Shown here piece by piece: positions 34,619 through 45,724 of a stretch of 64,000 nucleotides of DNA. The stretch spans positions 43,669,264 through 43,733,263 of the forward strand of contig OZ020269.1 in assembly GCA_963971225.1 (NCBI GenBank), in the 5' to 3' direction. The notes beneath the pieces are model-generated. The model did no database searches, had not been told where the DNA came from, and saw only the letters and a program-made list of their open reading frames with translations. This DNA comes from Melieria omissa (Eukaryota; Arthropoda; Insecta; Diptera; Ulidiidae). Within the stretch, counting starts at the first letter, position 1. Every line of letters starts with the position of its first letter. The translations under genes were made by a program, and so were the position numbers.

Positions 34619-35328
34619 GGGGTCGTCTACGTAGCGGCCCGATTTTCGAGCCTTTTTTTTCAAAATTTACTACGAAAGAACGAAAAAAGATATTCACTCA
34701 CTTTTTTTTTTGGTTTATTTAATCGTAATCTTTCAAGTGGTAAAATCATACAAATTATATTTCTACATATTCGAGTGCGGGATGACCTTGAACCTGCCCT
34801 CATCAGAATTTTTATATCAATTTCCCTGCACGATTTTGGGCCAACCACGTACCCTACAACAAAAAATGAAACTAATCTATAATTGATATTACATCAGTCA
34901 TACTTAGACACGAGCTTTTTGTAAAATTCTAAAATCTCTCGAAATGGTGGACATTTTTGAAAAAAAGTAATTTTTTCTTTTTTTTCAAATGTTTATTGCC
35001 TGTTATATTAAAAAAAAACAATATTTTGTCAAAAGCTCGTGTCTACTACATGTTTTCTGAGCAAGTAAAAAAAGAAATCGAATCGATGCGTGTAAAACTT
35101 TTCTTAAAATCGTGCAAGTAAGTTAGAAAAATACGACTTTTGGGAAACGCGTTTAAAGTTCACAGGGCGCGTGCGGAAACACCGTGAGCGAGCGTGCTCA
35201 ATGCTCTACAGCTCAATAACCGTGAAGAGTTTACCCGAATCCTTTGGATGTAACATTCCTCACGTCTTCCAGATGAAAATTATGTAAAAAAAAAAACATT
35301 TTGTACAACTTTGTACGTAGACGACCCC
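34619..35328. mobile_element. MITE with GGGGTCGTCTACGTA ends (710 bp), nested in P-element
   Basis: Perfect 15-bp inverted ends GGGGTCGTCTACGTA border an AT-rich noncoding interior. It interrupts P-element coding DNA; the inverted P fragment at 37083-37493 lacks it. I could not see a target duplication, so the superfamily is open. Confidence 0.75.
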
Positions 35329-36255
35329 AATAGCAATAACCCACACACATTTTTTATAACAACCAAGTCTTTTAACCAAGACAAACTGGAAAATACTTTT
35401 GCAATTTTAAGACAAACACATCATTAACATCTTAATAACATTTTAGCCAGAATAATGGCCTCAAGGATTATTCGGTCAAGTGTAACGACTAATTGTGAAG
35501 ATACTCAGGAATCCATGGATCAAATCCTATTACAAGCTGAGACGGACGAAACTGTTTTTTGTACTGATAGGGAGAAAGATAATGACGTCCAATTGTGTGA
35601 TCTCGATTTCAGCAGTAATGAGTACGCTAATTATTTTTTAGATGACAACTTCGACAATCGAGCAGAAATTAACGTGGAGTTAGTTTCAATAAAATATTTT
35701 GTGGGATATGTTGCTTACAAAATTCTCTCAAAAATTAATTGTGATAAATTTTTCCAAAACTTTAGAAAGGAAGATAAAGTTTTAACTGCGCCAAGTGAAA
35801 TATTTATTTTCCATAAAAATTATCAATCGGTTACAGACTTTGGTAACCTATTAGCTCCTTCGAATTCCCTTATGGAAGCATGCAAAAAACACATTTTGGT
35901 GTTTCACAAAATTTTTGACTCGGAGCCTGAAAAAATTGGTATTAAGGCATATATATCCGACTCATGCAAGAATTCTATTTCCGAATGGTTCAGTGATGAA
36001 TGCTGTGACAGTAAATTGAAAATCCTAGATTTTCCTATTTTAGTTCTTTTATGCAAACATTGTATATGGGCCATAAAAAAGGAAGCTCCAAACAAGGAAG
36101 TTAAAAATTATTGCGGGTCAATAAAACAGCTCTTCCTTCGTTATTTTTTTATTGTTTATGTTTTGCATCGTTTGGAACTTCCTTTTTTAAATTTACTGTC
36201 ACAGCATTCATCAGGGAATCTGAAGGAGCAAATAGGTTATAGCAAAAAACTGTAA

Positions 36256-36960
36256 TCGATTAATAACTTTTTTATAGTTTTTAGGCAACATGTTTCACAT
36301 ATTCAGTTTTTAAACTTCTGCCTGTCCCTTGTGGTCTATTTGACCGCAGGTGGAATTAAAAACGGTTGAATGGTCGTCTACTTGTGTTTTTTAGCGTTAA
36401 TCGCGCTTACAACGCAATAACAAATCGAGAAAAACACTTTTCGGGGCTTTCCCTTTTCTTTTATAATTTATGTGTAACATGTCTTTATGTTTTGGCAGTA
36501 AATTACTTAACCGTTTGATTGGGGTCATCCTGACCCCAAAGGACAGCGATTGCAATTTTGAGCAAAGGACATACAACAGGTTAAACAAATATCTTGTTTT
36601 ATTCCAGCATTTCCAAAATACAAATATGGCTTTGTGTGTACAGAGAAAATGTCTTCGATGCGCGATTGCCTCTTTACCGCAAGAAAAATTTCTGTTTGGC
36701 AATTGCTCTTGTTTGATTATTAAAATTTTAATTTTTAAAAGAAAAAAGCCGACCGAACGCAAAACAAATCCTGTGAAAATTATAAGCAATGCATACAAAC
36801 AGAATTTGAAAATGTTGGTAACTTGACGTAAATTTGAAAGTTTTGACGTAACAAAAACAATTGAGGTACCGTTCAATTGACGAAACCAAATATTCATTGG
36901 TATTGTAAAAAATGTGAATAAAAACAACAAAAAACAAAGACAACATAAATATTCGTTATA
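36256..36960. other. AT-rich stretch, no supported gene
   Basis: A 203-codon minus-strand frame (36397-37008) is rich in Phe/Leu/Ile/Cys and looks like AT-biased chance; no motif. It may be interior of a pogo-like element ending at 37080. Confidence 0.35.
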
Positions 36961-37080
36961 TCGAATAGCGAATTTCACTTTTGGTCGTAATATAAATAGA
37001 ACCATCAATGGGAAAAATTTGGCCGTACGTTAAATCGAAAATTCGTTAAATGGGAAGTTCGTTATACTGGACGTCCACTG
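36961..37080. repeat. pogo/Tigger-like terminal segment
   Basis: The complement of the right end reads CAGTGGACGTCCAGTATAAC and is next to TA; this CAGTG...TATAACGAA style with repeated TTCGTTA motifs is typical of pogo-type ends. The opposite end was not found. Confidence 0.5.
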
Positions 37081-37082
37081 TA

Positions 37083-37493
37083 ATACAAAAGACAGTTTCG
37101 TCTGTCTCAGCATGTAATAGGAGTTGATCCATAGAATCCTGTTTATCTTCGAAATTACATAGTTGCTACACTTGACCAAGTGATACTTGAATTTTGTCCC
37201 AAAATTGCAAAAGTATTTTCTAGTTTATCTTGGTTAAAAAAATTAGTGGTTATACAAAATTTATGTATTGTAGGTATTTATGTATTTATTTATTTTGCTT
37301 AATTTCATCAGTGATTAAAAAACAGATTTTTGTTCTAAAACAAAAACATTTATCATCCGTACCTTTAACATCTTTCAAATAATTTAAAAAAGTCTTTATA
37401 AATTTGAAAGCCGATCTAAAGCAATTATCCGATTGCCCTATTCATGCAATCAAATATTAGGTCTACGTTTTTGATAAATTCTTTAGAAACTTT
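37083..37493 (-). pseudogene. P-element fragment, inverted
   Basis: The complement matches the P-relic around 34370-34610 and 35340-35575 (for example GAGACAGACGAAACTGT and CTATGGATCAACTCC, equal to the forward copy with a few changes) without the 710-bp insert. It is bordered by the pogo-like end on the left and a Harbinger end on the right. Confidence 0.8.
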
Positions 37494-38392
37494 GGCGCAT
37501 AGTCATAGTCGAAATAAAGTACACTTTAAGTTTAATAAAGTATACTTTTAAACAAAGTAGGCTCTAAGTAAATCATAGTCGAGTTAGAGCATACTTTAAC
37601 GCTTAAAGTATACTCTAACTTTAAAATAAGCAAAAGCTGTTGCTAAACCAGTTAGCAATGAGTCAAAATGAGCAGAAATGTCACTTTTTCAAAATACTTT
37701 AAATTCAAAAAACGAAATAAATCTAAAAGAAATGTAAAATGTTTCATCTCGAGGAAATTGAAAGATCGTCGTTCAATATTATGAACGACGACATTGTGCT
37801 GAGACGGCGAAAAGTATATAAAAGCCGGATGGATCCCTTCGAGTTCGATGACGAAGACCTCTATAGCCGTTACCGGTCGATAAAGTTGCTGCTCAGTTTG
37901 CAATTGATGTTTTGAACATTCAAGAACCAAGCGGCAATAGAATACAATTGTTTTCTTTACCCCGTAAAGTGGGCAAAAATTTGCATATCGATCAGCTGTT
38001 TGTTTGTTTTGTTTATGTCAGAGATGGGCAGATTAATCCTCGGAAAATTGTGCAGTCGATTTTTTAGGCTGCCGTCTGCTTTTCACAAGTATCCGACCGT
38101 AGTTGTCTATTTTTAACTGCTAATTAGTGTTCAGGAAAACAAATATTGCAAAATAATTGATTACAAAATAAATCGGTATGGGCATAATTCCGAAAATAAA
38201 TTCTCATTTGTAACTCCGAATCGCTAGTTTTTGCAGAGTTGCCGTTGCTTTCGTTTGCTGTTTCAAAAAGTCGCTGCTACGTAGAAGCATGTTCTAAACT
38301 GACTATGGTAACTGAAAAATTAAAGTCGACTTTATCTCTTTAGTCTTTTGCTAACTAAAGCCGGCTTTTATGCGGGACTATGATTTTGCGCC
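37494..38392 (+). mobile_element. PIF/Harbinger-type element relic (899 bp)
   Basis: Imperfect inverted ends GGCGCATAGTCATAGTC and GGCGCAAAATCATAGTC are flanked by TTT on both sides, a three-base duplication as for PIF/Harbinger. Inside is the start of a Harbinger-type transposase. Confidence 0.65.
37741..37950 (+). pseudogene. Harbinger transposase N-terminal fragment
   Basis: The plus frame reads MFHLEEIERSSFNIMNDD, then RRRKVYKSRMDPFEFDDED and LYSRYRSIKLL, the arrangement seen at the N-terminus of HARBI1-like transposases, after which frame and sequence fail. The catalytic DDE part is missing. Confidence 0.55.
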
Positions 38393-38483
38393 TTTGTTTA
38401 TAGCGATGCCAACCATATTTTTTTTCGTTTCTATGATTTTGCGCACACTAAAGTCGGCGGTGAGTTCAGGAGCTATATGCGAC

Positions 38484-38558
38484 GCCGTGCAGGCTTATAG
38501 AAGAAGAACAAAAGCCAGCCAGAAAATATAAATAGTTTTACAATTCCAATCATCCCAC
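38484..38558 (+). repeat. repeat R2, copy d, left part
   Basis: GCCGTGCAGGCTTATAGAAG through CAATCATCCCAC matches the left of R2 with an internal deletion; element B follows. Confidence 0.7.
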
Positions 38559-39915
38559 GCCGCACAATGGGGTAAACATGCCGAAAATCCGCGCATTACG
38601 GCTAATCGTAAAGTTACGGGCCTAACTTTTTTATTTTATTTTTCGTAATCTGCATGCATGTAGCAGTCAGAAAATGCTTTTTGCATGTAAATTGGACCGA
38701 AACTGGCTGCTGTATAGCCGTTCAAAGTTGGGTGTTTTTATACTCAATTTCATTTTGTCGATGCAACTTTTTTGATGGTGATGCTGAAATGTCAATTAAA
38801 TCGTTATTTTTAAATATAATCAAATAAGTTTTGGTACATATAATAAGCATATTCCTACATTTAATTTGACATATAATTATTTTCCATGGCACATTTTCTT
38901 GTAAAGATATAAGTTCTCAAAGTTTGGGCAAAAACAACGATTTTTTTAGGAAAATGTCCTACTTTCGTGGTGTATAACTTTTATGGATAATCATGGATAA
39001 TCGAAAATCTTTAGGGAAGGTAAGTATGTTAGGAACCTTCATAAAAAAAATGATACCCAACTTGTCTGCGGAAAGCTGCGGAATGGTTAGATTTTTGGAC
39101 TTGTATTCACTTCTCTTAGTAAGAAAACAAATTTATATGAACTGAAAACTTTTTAACGCGCGTATTGGTCGGTACGTTTATAGCACTTGATGCATATATA
39201 TAGTATTAAAAATAATAATTAAAGTAAAAATAGATATGATTTATCACCTGAATTAATAAATATGCTAAAAAAATATTTTGTATCAATTTTTTCGGCGGGT
39301 ACGCAGGATTATTCTTGAAAAAGGCAATATATTTCAATAAAACTGTGTGTGGAATTTACGAGTGACCTAACTAAACTCTGACGTAAAAATGGGCATGGAA
39401 CGCCCACTTTTAAGTAGGGTTGCCAATAAGCATACTTGGTTAAATTGGGAAAATTTATTATATTTATATACTTACCAACGTCATCTGCCCTTTTGTGGTT
39501 ATTTATAACGGTAAGTGGGCATGGTACTCCCCATTAACCCGTTATGAGCCGTATCAACCCGTATCAAATGGTTTTTGCTTAAATACGAATTACCCTACAT
39601 GTATGTGTTTTACGAAAGGAGGCAAAAAATGGGGGCGTGGCTACAATCTAGAGTATTCATGTCAGTTTGGGTCGATTTAAATACTTTAACTTTGGTTTTG
39701 TTTTTTACTAATGAAGATTTTAAAAGTGCCAAATTGCCGACTGTAGGGTGCCGGTGCGAGGTACAGTAAATCAAATAAAATTATGGCGAACAAATCTCTG
39801 AAGAGTCCTGAAGCAGATGCCCAAATTTGAGGTATTTATCTTTAACCGTATAGATACTACAGCATAAAATAGGCAATGCGCGGGTTTTTGGCATGTTTAC
39901 CCCATTGTGCGCCGC
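38559..39915. mobile_element. noncoding inverted-repeat element B (1357 bp), nested in R2
   Basis: Ends GCACAATGGGGTAAACATGC are inverted for about 40 bp. Noncoding interior related to element A. It separates the two halves of an R2 copy, so it inserted after R2. Confidence 0.7.
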
Positions 39916-39933
39916 AGCAGTGTGCTAACGCAG

Positions 39934-40112
39934 ACTCGCTGCAGTGAGCGCAACCAAAGAGCGCAACACATAAAACTACGTTCTCGCTTGTAAAGTAACG
40001 CTCTTATCACATACGTGATCTGTGCGAGCAGAGCGCGGGTTCCAATGTTAGAACCCGCCATACAACATTTTTGCTTGTATGACATGCGCATTCTGTATGT
40101 TTATTTTCTTCG
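39934..40112 (+). repeat. repeat R2, copy d, right part
   Basis: TCGCTGCAGTGAGCGCAACC through TATTTTCTTCG with the GCGGGTTCC hairpin, matching 14302-14480. Confidence 0.75.
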
Positions 40113-40440
40113 ATAATATAGAATTCAAATAGAATAAAATATAGAATTCTATCTATTTATAGAACATAGAATTCCGAAATTTTGGGGCGCAAATACCGAT
40201 CCGTGCTGATACCCCCGTGTGAACACAGGTGAAGCGGCACTTTTATTTTATGTATGTAACAGTTGGGCTGAAAAGTTCGTATCGTTTCTATGAGATGGCG
40301 CCACTAGAATAAAATCCGTATCATTTTTAGGTAGTACCAAGCTTCAAAAGAAACGTGTATAAATTTGACAGTTGTCTGATTATTAGTTTGTGAGATACAG
40401 CATTTTGAGTGAAGCAACTTTTGTTATTTTGAAAAAAAAA

Positions 40441-41545
40441 TGGATAAAAAGGAATTTCGTGTTTTAATGAAACACTATTTTTTGATGAAAAAAAGTGCTG
40501 CTGATACCAAAAAGTGGCTTGATGAGTGTTATCCAGACTCTGCGCCGGGCGAAGCAACCATTCGTAAGTGGTTTGCTAAATTCCGTACAGGCCATATCAC
40601 ACACGCACAACAAAAGTGACAAAACTCAAAATTTGTGATTTTTCAGGAAACGCAAAACACTGCTTTTGAGCTAAATAAACATTTTTCTTTAATAACGAAT
40701 AGACCGTTGAGTAGAAAATCCTTACAGATTATGCTTTTTGATAAGTTCCAAGAATTTTTTTTTTATTTTACACTAGAAAATCCAAAATTTTGAGTTGTGA
40801 CTGTTTTCATGATATTTCAATTCAATAATTACGGAACTATTTCAAGTTATGCCACTTTTTCTGAATTTAGTAATTATAAATGACAGTTAAGAAGTTGAAA
40901 GAAAAATTTTGAAAATTCATAATTAATTTTATAAATTAAAAATATAAACAAAAATTGTCAGAATTTTGCATAAAATTAACTTTAACAAAAATGCATTTCG
41001 TCAAAAGTGACACAATTTGAGTTAGGACTCTTTTGTATCTTAGTATCAAACTTCTGACATGAAAAGAGACCTAACTGTATTTTTGTAACAGTTAACAACG
41101 ACAAAATATACTGAGCTTTTGCTGATTGGTAGATTTATGCATTGTGCACAGTATTCACACATAAACCCAAAAATGAAAAATTTTGAGTTGTGTCACTTTT
41201 GTTATGGGTGTGCGATATGAGCACCGAAGACGATGAACGCAGTGGACGTCCAAAAGAGGCTGTTACGGACGAAAACATAAAAAAATCCACAAAATGAATT
41301 TGGAAGATCGTAAATTGAGGTTGATTTGTATAGCTGACACTCTACAGATATCAAAGGAACGTGTTGGACAGATCGTTCACGAATATTTGGGTATGCGAAA
41401 GCTGTGTGCAAAGTGGGTGCCGCGCGAGCTCACAATCGACCAAAAACAAGAACGTGTCGATGCTTCAGAGTAATGTTCAAAAATGGTATTGAAAAATTGG
41501 AAGATCGCTATAATCGGTGTATCGGCCTCGATGGCAACTGTACTT
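40441..41545 (+). pseudogene. mariner transposase relic
   Basis: It starts MDKKEFRVLMKHYFLMKK, continues to KFRTGH, is split by the nested element, and resumes MSTEDDERSGRPKEAVTDEN with an in-frame stop, then the second HTH block LQISKERVGQIVHEYLG and RKLCAKWVPREL. After RVDAS it jumps to the extreme C-terminus. It is of the Himar/irritans-related kind. All catalytic Asp residues are gone. Confidence 0.8.
40598..41214. mobile_element. 617-bp nonautonomous element inside mariner
   Basis: Imperfect 37-bp inverted ends with the common core AACAAAAGTGACA lie between ATAT at 40594-40597 and 41215-41218 (TA or ATAT duplication; palindromic, so ambiguous). Removing the insert and one ATAT rejoins the mariner frame G-H-M-S-T-E-D exactly. 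A further internal copy of the subterminal AAAATTTTGAGTTGTG lies near 40788. No coding. Confidence 0.85.
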
Positions 41546-41556
41546 ATCTGCAGTGA

Positions 41557-42090
41557 CCGACGGAAATGAAAGGCGGCGGATTTTTGGCGGAAGGCAGCGG
41601 GGGGCTTATTTAAAAGAGTACTTGTGCACGGTTCGAGCAGTTCTTAATAACTGATTTTATAATTTTGATCTTAAAGTTAAGGGAGTAGGAAAATGGGGAC
41701 ACAATTCATTTTAGGAGTGGGAAGAAAGTGGGTGAAGGATAAGAGAAGATAGTTTGGTGTGTTTGCGTGTGTGTATGTGTGGGAGGGGAAGTGAGCCGCC
41801 GACTCAGAGATCAATTAGATTCTCTTCGTCGGCGGTCTCAACATCGCGCTCCCCTTGCACGAGTGCAACTTGTAAAGCGCGGCCCAGCTGCTCCAGTGTG
41901 GAGACCGCCGTGGAAATAAGCCGCTGCGTCGTAGCCGCCCGACGACCTTGGCTGGACCTTTTGGTCATCGCGGCCGGCTTCTGCACACACAGTAGCGAAC
42001 CACAGCAGAAGAAAGGAGATCCCCATTCTCGGGCACTGGGCCCACACAGATAAGCGAGACATTTATATTTTCAAAATATATAACTAACAC
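41557..42090. other. LTR-like or promoter-like fragment, unassigned
   Basis: TTATTTAAAAG at about 41610 with an initiator-like CAGTTCTT about 30 bp later looks like a core promoter. The segment ends with ATTCTCGGGCACTGGGCCC followed by AGATAAG, which recurs at 46399-46424. A minus-strand frame (41804-41986) is protein-like but unrecognised. A retroelement end is likely; family unknown. Confidence 0.35.
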
Positions 42091-42098
42091 GTACCCAC

Positions 42099-42956
42099 TA
42101 GGGATTGCGAATCCCGGGATCCCGGACAATTTCAGTCCCGAAAAATCCCGGGATTGACAAAATCCGATCCCGGGATCGAAACAAAAACAAAAAGCTTACA
42201 TTTTGCTTTTGTCACGTTGATTTCAAAAAATGTAACCCGTATTATTTAACACAAAAAATAAATTGCCCATTGCATGTGACGTTTGAATAAGTGTTAATGC
42301 AACAATAGCTCTGTTTGTGTAGAACTACTTTTTACAAATTTGTACAAAATATCTCTGTCCAGTCTGTCTTTTCCAGTACAGATTTGCCAGTAACCAAAAT
42401 CAGAAGTGCAAACAAGCTTACGCTCCCAAAAATGAATCCATTCAAAAGAGTAAACAACCAGAATTTTATAAAAACATGCAAGTTTAATTCTTCTTTACAC
42501 TAATGTGACTTATCACATTCACAATACGCAAGGAAAATGATGTAAAGAGAGGAGGAAGAAAAAGCTAATATAAAACCATCAGCATTTGTGAATTAAAACT
42601 ATAGCGAAACTTTAATTATTGATAGTTATTACTCACACCGAATTTCACTTATTTTGAATGGCCAAAACTTGAAGATTTACACGTAATACGATTTGATGTA
42701 CTTGTATTGAATCAGAGAGATGCCTTTTTTAGCAGGTTAGCCGGGTGATTTGGCAATTAAATGCGTTTTTAAGTTATTTGTCATAAATATTTTGTTCTTA
42801 GTTTTAAATTCAGTACACAGAATTGTATTTAATACATAGATATAATTTATTTGATTGAAAAAAAGTCTGAACTAGTTCCTTAAAGTAATATATTCAATCC
42901 CGAAAAAAATCCCGGGATCCCGGGATTGTAAAACTGGTCCGGGATTGCAATCCCTA
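42099..42956. mobile_element. hAT-like MITE (858 bp)
   Basis: Ends TAGGGATTGC...GCAATCCCTA are inverted, with further CCCGGGATCCCGG palindromes inside both ends. The flanks GTACCCAC and GTACTTAC match at 6 of 8 bases, fitting an aged 8-bp duplication. No coding. Confidence 0.65.
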
Positions 42957-43129
42957 GTACTTACGTACATACACTTAGGTGCAAAATTGAGTCAATAATA
43001 TGAAAATTCATAATCATCGCATTTTTGTACCAGTCAATCCCAAAATGTTGATGTAATTTTTCACAAGTCTATTAGACTATACCTTGATTAACTAGGATCC
43101 CCCATAAAAGATTAAAAATTTGGCACATA

Positions 43130-44419
43130 ACACTTCGTTCAATAATGTGTGTGACTGACACATAGATGGCGGCACTAATACTAAATCAATATTTTTTTCG
43201 AAATTGTGAACCTTTTTAGGCTTACTGTCAAAATTATATGTCAATCCGACCATTAGTTTACAAGTTACAGTGCTTTAAGTGACACTACTTTTGAGTTTTC
43301 AAAAAAAATGAATTCAAAGCAATTCCGTGTGCTGATTTATCATTGTTTTTTAATGAAAAAAAATACTGTTCAATGCCAGGAATGGCTTGAAAAACATTAT
43401 TCGGACTCTGCTCCATCAAAAAGAACCATTTGTTATTGGTATGCCGAATTCAAACGTGGTCGTACAGACACCGATGACATTCCATCTACTGGACGGCCAA
43501 ATGACGCTGTTATTCCGGAAAACGTTGAAAAAACACTGAAAATCATTATGTCCGACCGTAAAGTGAAAGTGGGGAGATTGCTGACATTCTAAAGATATCA
43601 GCAGGCAGTGTACACACCATAATACACGAACATTTGGTTATGAAAAAGGTGTTTTCGAAATGGGTGCCGCGTTTGCTCACACCGGAGCAAAAACAACAAC
43701 GAATCGATGATTCAAAGAGCTGCTTGGACATGTTTACGCGCAACAAGTCGGAGTTTTTGCGTCGGTACATCACAATGGATGAAACATGGATCCACCATTT
43801 CACTCCAGAGTCAAATCGGCAGTCTGCTGAGTGGCATGCAACCGGTGAAAGCCGCCCAAAGCGTCCAAAGGCACAAACATCGGCTGGCAAGGTTATGGCG
43901 TCAGTATTTTGGGATGTGCACGGAATAATATTCATTGACTATCTTGAGAAAGGGAAAACAATCAATAGCGACTATTATATAGCGTTGTTGGAACGTTTGA
44001 AAGAAGAAATCGCGATTAAGCGGCCCCATATGAATAAGAAAAAAGTGTTGTTTCACCAAGACAATGCACCGTGTCACAAGTCGATGAAAACGATGGCAAA
44101 AATGCATGAATTGGGCTTCGAATTGCTTCCTCATCCCCCGTATTCTCCAGATCTGGCCCCCAGCGACTACTGGCTCTTCGCAGACCTCAAAAAGATGCTC
44201 CGTGGTAAGAGATTTGGCTCAAATGATGAAGTAATCGCCGAAACTAACGCCTATTTTGAAGGCAAAGAAAAATCGTTCTACAAAGGTGGTATCGAAAGAT
44301 TGGAAAAGCGTTGGAATGATTGTATCTCCCTAAAAGGGGACTATGTTGATGAATAAAAACGAATTTTGGCAAAAAATGTGTTTTAATTAGTTAGTCACAC
44401 ACATTATTGAACGAAGTGT
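43130..44419 (+). mobile_element. irritans-subfamily mariner (1290 bp)
   Basis: Full-length element with inverted ends ACACTTCGTTCAATAATGTG flanked by TA at 43128-43129 and 44420-44421. It differs from the minus-strand copy at 23505-24785 at only scattered positions, so both moved recently. Confidence 0.95.
43308..44356 (+). pseudogene. irritans mariner transposase, one frameshift
   Basis: Start MNSKQFRVLIYHCF, HTH domain, MDETWIHHFTPES, HQDNAPCH and SPDLAPSD with DD34D spacing, then a C-terminus ending GDYVDE and a stop. The only break is at about 43573, where a G5 run found in the sister copy is G4 here; the downstream frame is otherwise open to the natural stop. This makes it a near-intact transposase, or an intact one if the base is an assembly error. 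Confidence 0.9.
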
Positions 44420-44452
44420 TATATATGCATTTTGTCCAATATTCTAAATTAA

Positions 44453-45175
44453 GGGGAGGTTCTTTCAAATTTGGCCAAAAAAAAGGCCCAAGTTTGGAAA
44501 TGATTTGTGGCATGATGAAAAAACATAGAAACATCCGGTTTTGACGGTTTAATGGGTATTTTATTATACAATAATATGATATATTTTTTGTCACAAAATT
44601 CAAAATGGCGGCTGAACAATGGCGGCTTTCGTCGATCACTGCCTGAAAAATCTCGTCTCCGAATTTCAAGCCTACAGCCTCTTGTAGTAATCTGAAATGA
44701 AAATGGTTTTTTTTAAATGAAAGTAGATGAAATTTTCTATGGCTTATACCTAACTATAATGATTTTTGACCAAAAATTTACTGAAATGTGAACGCTCGTG
44801 GCTTTTTTTTGCCACTTTTTTTGTTATTAAACCTTAATTATAAATAACAATTTAATAGTAACTTGTGCTCGTTTTAGGTATAAGCCATACAGAAAATGAT
44901 CACCTTTCAAACATGCTTTAGATTAAGGAAATTAGAACAATAGATCAAGAGATATCCTTGAAATTCAGATGGAAAACGTGGTTCCGAGAAAAACGCGTTG
45001 AAAGATAGCAGCTCCGGGAAAAAACTGGGGAAAACACTGTAGAAGAAACAATCTCGTGTGCGGACAAGGCGATCGTATCGAAAAATCCTTTCGTACACAT
45101 ATTCTACGGACATACAGCTTTCATTTTATGTGTAAAAAAAAACATTTTTTCAAAAAAATTTTAAAGAACCTCCCC
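44453..45175. mobile_element. TTAA-flanked MITE (723 bp)
   Basis: Ends GGGGAGGTTCTTT and complement with TTAA at 44449-44452 and 45176-45179. The interior block AGGCTGTAGGCTTGAAATTC (complement) matches 33920-33960 in the other TTAA MITE, in opposite orientation. Noncoding. Confidence 0.85.
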
Positions 45176-45235
45176 TTAACACATTGACTCAATTTTGCAC
45201 CCACATGATTTTAATAAGAAAACTGTAACTTTGTC

Positions 45236-45724
45236 TTAGTATTTTATCCAATATTCTTTATTTTTTCTTAATTCTTGGGTTCTGTTTGGCATAGTTTTAT
45301 ATACTTTGGTTACAAACTCTGGTGGAATGGCGTACCACTCTTCTTCCACTGCAAGACAGAGATCGATTTGCCCTTTTGGGACAGAGCTCTTTGCTAATTG
45401 TCTTTTTAAGTAAGCCCACGGGTTTTCGATCGGATTAAGGTCTGGGCTTTGGGCGGGCCATTGCATTACACCAAATGGTTATTCTTTCAACCAATCACGG
45501 ACGATACGTGGAGTATATTTGGTGTCATTGTCATGCTGAAATATAACTCTTACTGGATTTCGCAGCATCATGTCCACTGCCACTGGCAAATTGGTCCCTA
45601 AAATGTAGACGTATTGTTCCTTACGCATTATGCCGTCAGTTAGCACAATTGTTCCACTCCATTTGGTGTAATGCAACCCCAGACCATAATTAATCCGCCT
45701 CCATGCTTTACTGTTAGTTGAACA
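45236..45724 (-). pseudogene. Tc1-like transposase C-terminal part
   Basis: The minus strand reads KHGGGLIMVWGCITPNG, then after a frameshift GTIVLTDGIMRKEQYVYIL, VIFQHDND (second catalytic Asp) and WPAQSPDLNPIEN with Glu 34 residues later (DD34E), ending at a natural stop. One in-frame TAA at about 45479-45481 lies between the two catalytic residues where a Gln codon is expected. The N-terminal paired domain is absent. Confidence 0.8.

Larger units (their letters stand above)
32255..36255 (+). pseudogene. P-element transposase relic (THAP domain), interrupted twice
   Basis: Pieces in plus-strand frames match the P-element layout in order: a THAP zinc-finger domain (FPAADLIFGQIW ... NRHICENHF, about 32320-32440), a leucine-rich coiled coil (32620-32760), then the LNGQMGPNNVPLAWF block and an RNase H-like core with LLMDEMAI (out of frame) and VCDQGSANRKCF. 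It resumes after a TTAA element with GVVSFKVVQELWEKEEN and after a second insert with TTKSFNQDKLENTFA, then a C-terminal tail to a stop at 36255. Several stops and frameshifts. No P inverted ends found. Confidence 0.8.
40259..41556 (+). mobile_element. mariner relic with nested 617-bp element; right end lost
   Basis: The left end ACAGTTGGGCTGAAAAGTTC follows TA. A transposase N-terminus starts at 40441; a short element splits it; the catalytic centre is deleted; the last residues KLEDRYNRCIGLDGNY survive at about 41498-41545. The right inverted repeat is replaced by unrelated sequence. Confidence 0.8.

Noticed and set aside
36397..37008. A 203-codon minus-strand open frame
   Set aside because: Composition is that of AT-rich noncoding DNA, with no domain and a pogo-like end within it; not a credible gene.
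41804..42062. Minus-strand frame beginning like a signal peptide (ISFLLLWFATVCAEA)
   Set aside because: Short, overlaps a shared retroelement-like phrase, and the hydrophobic start lies in a different frame from the protein-like part.
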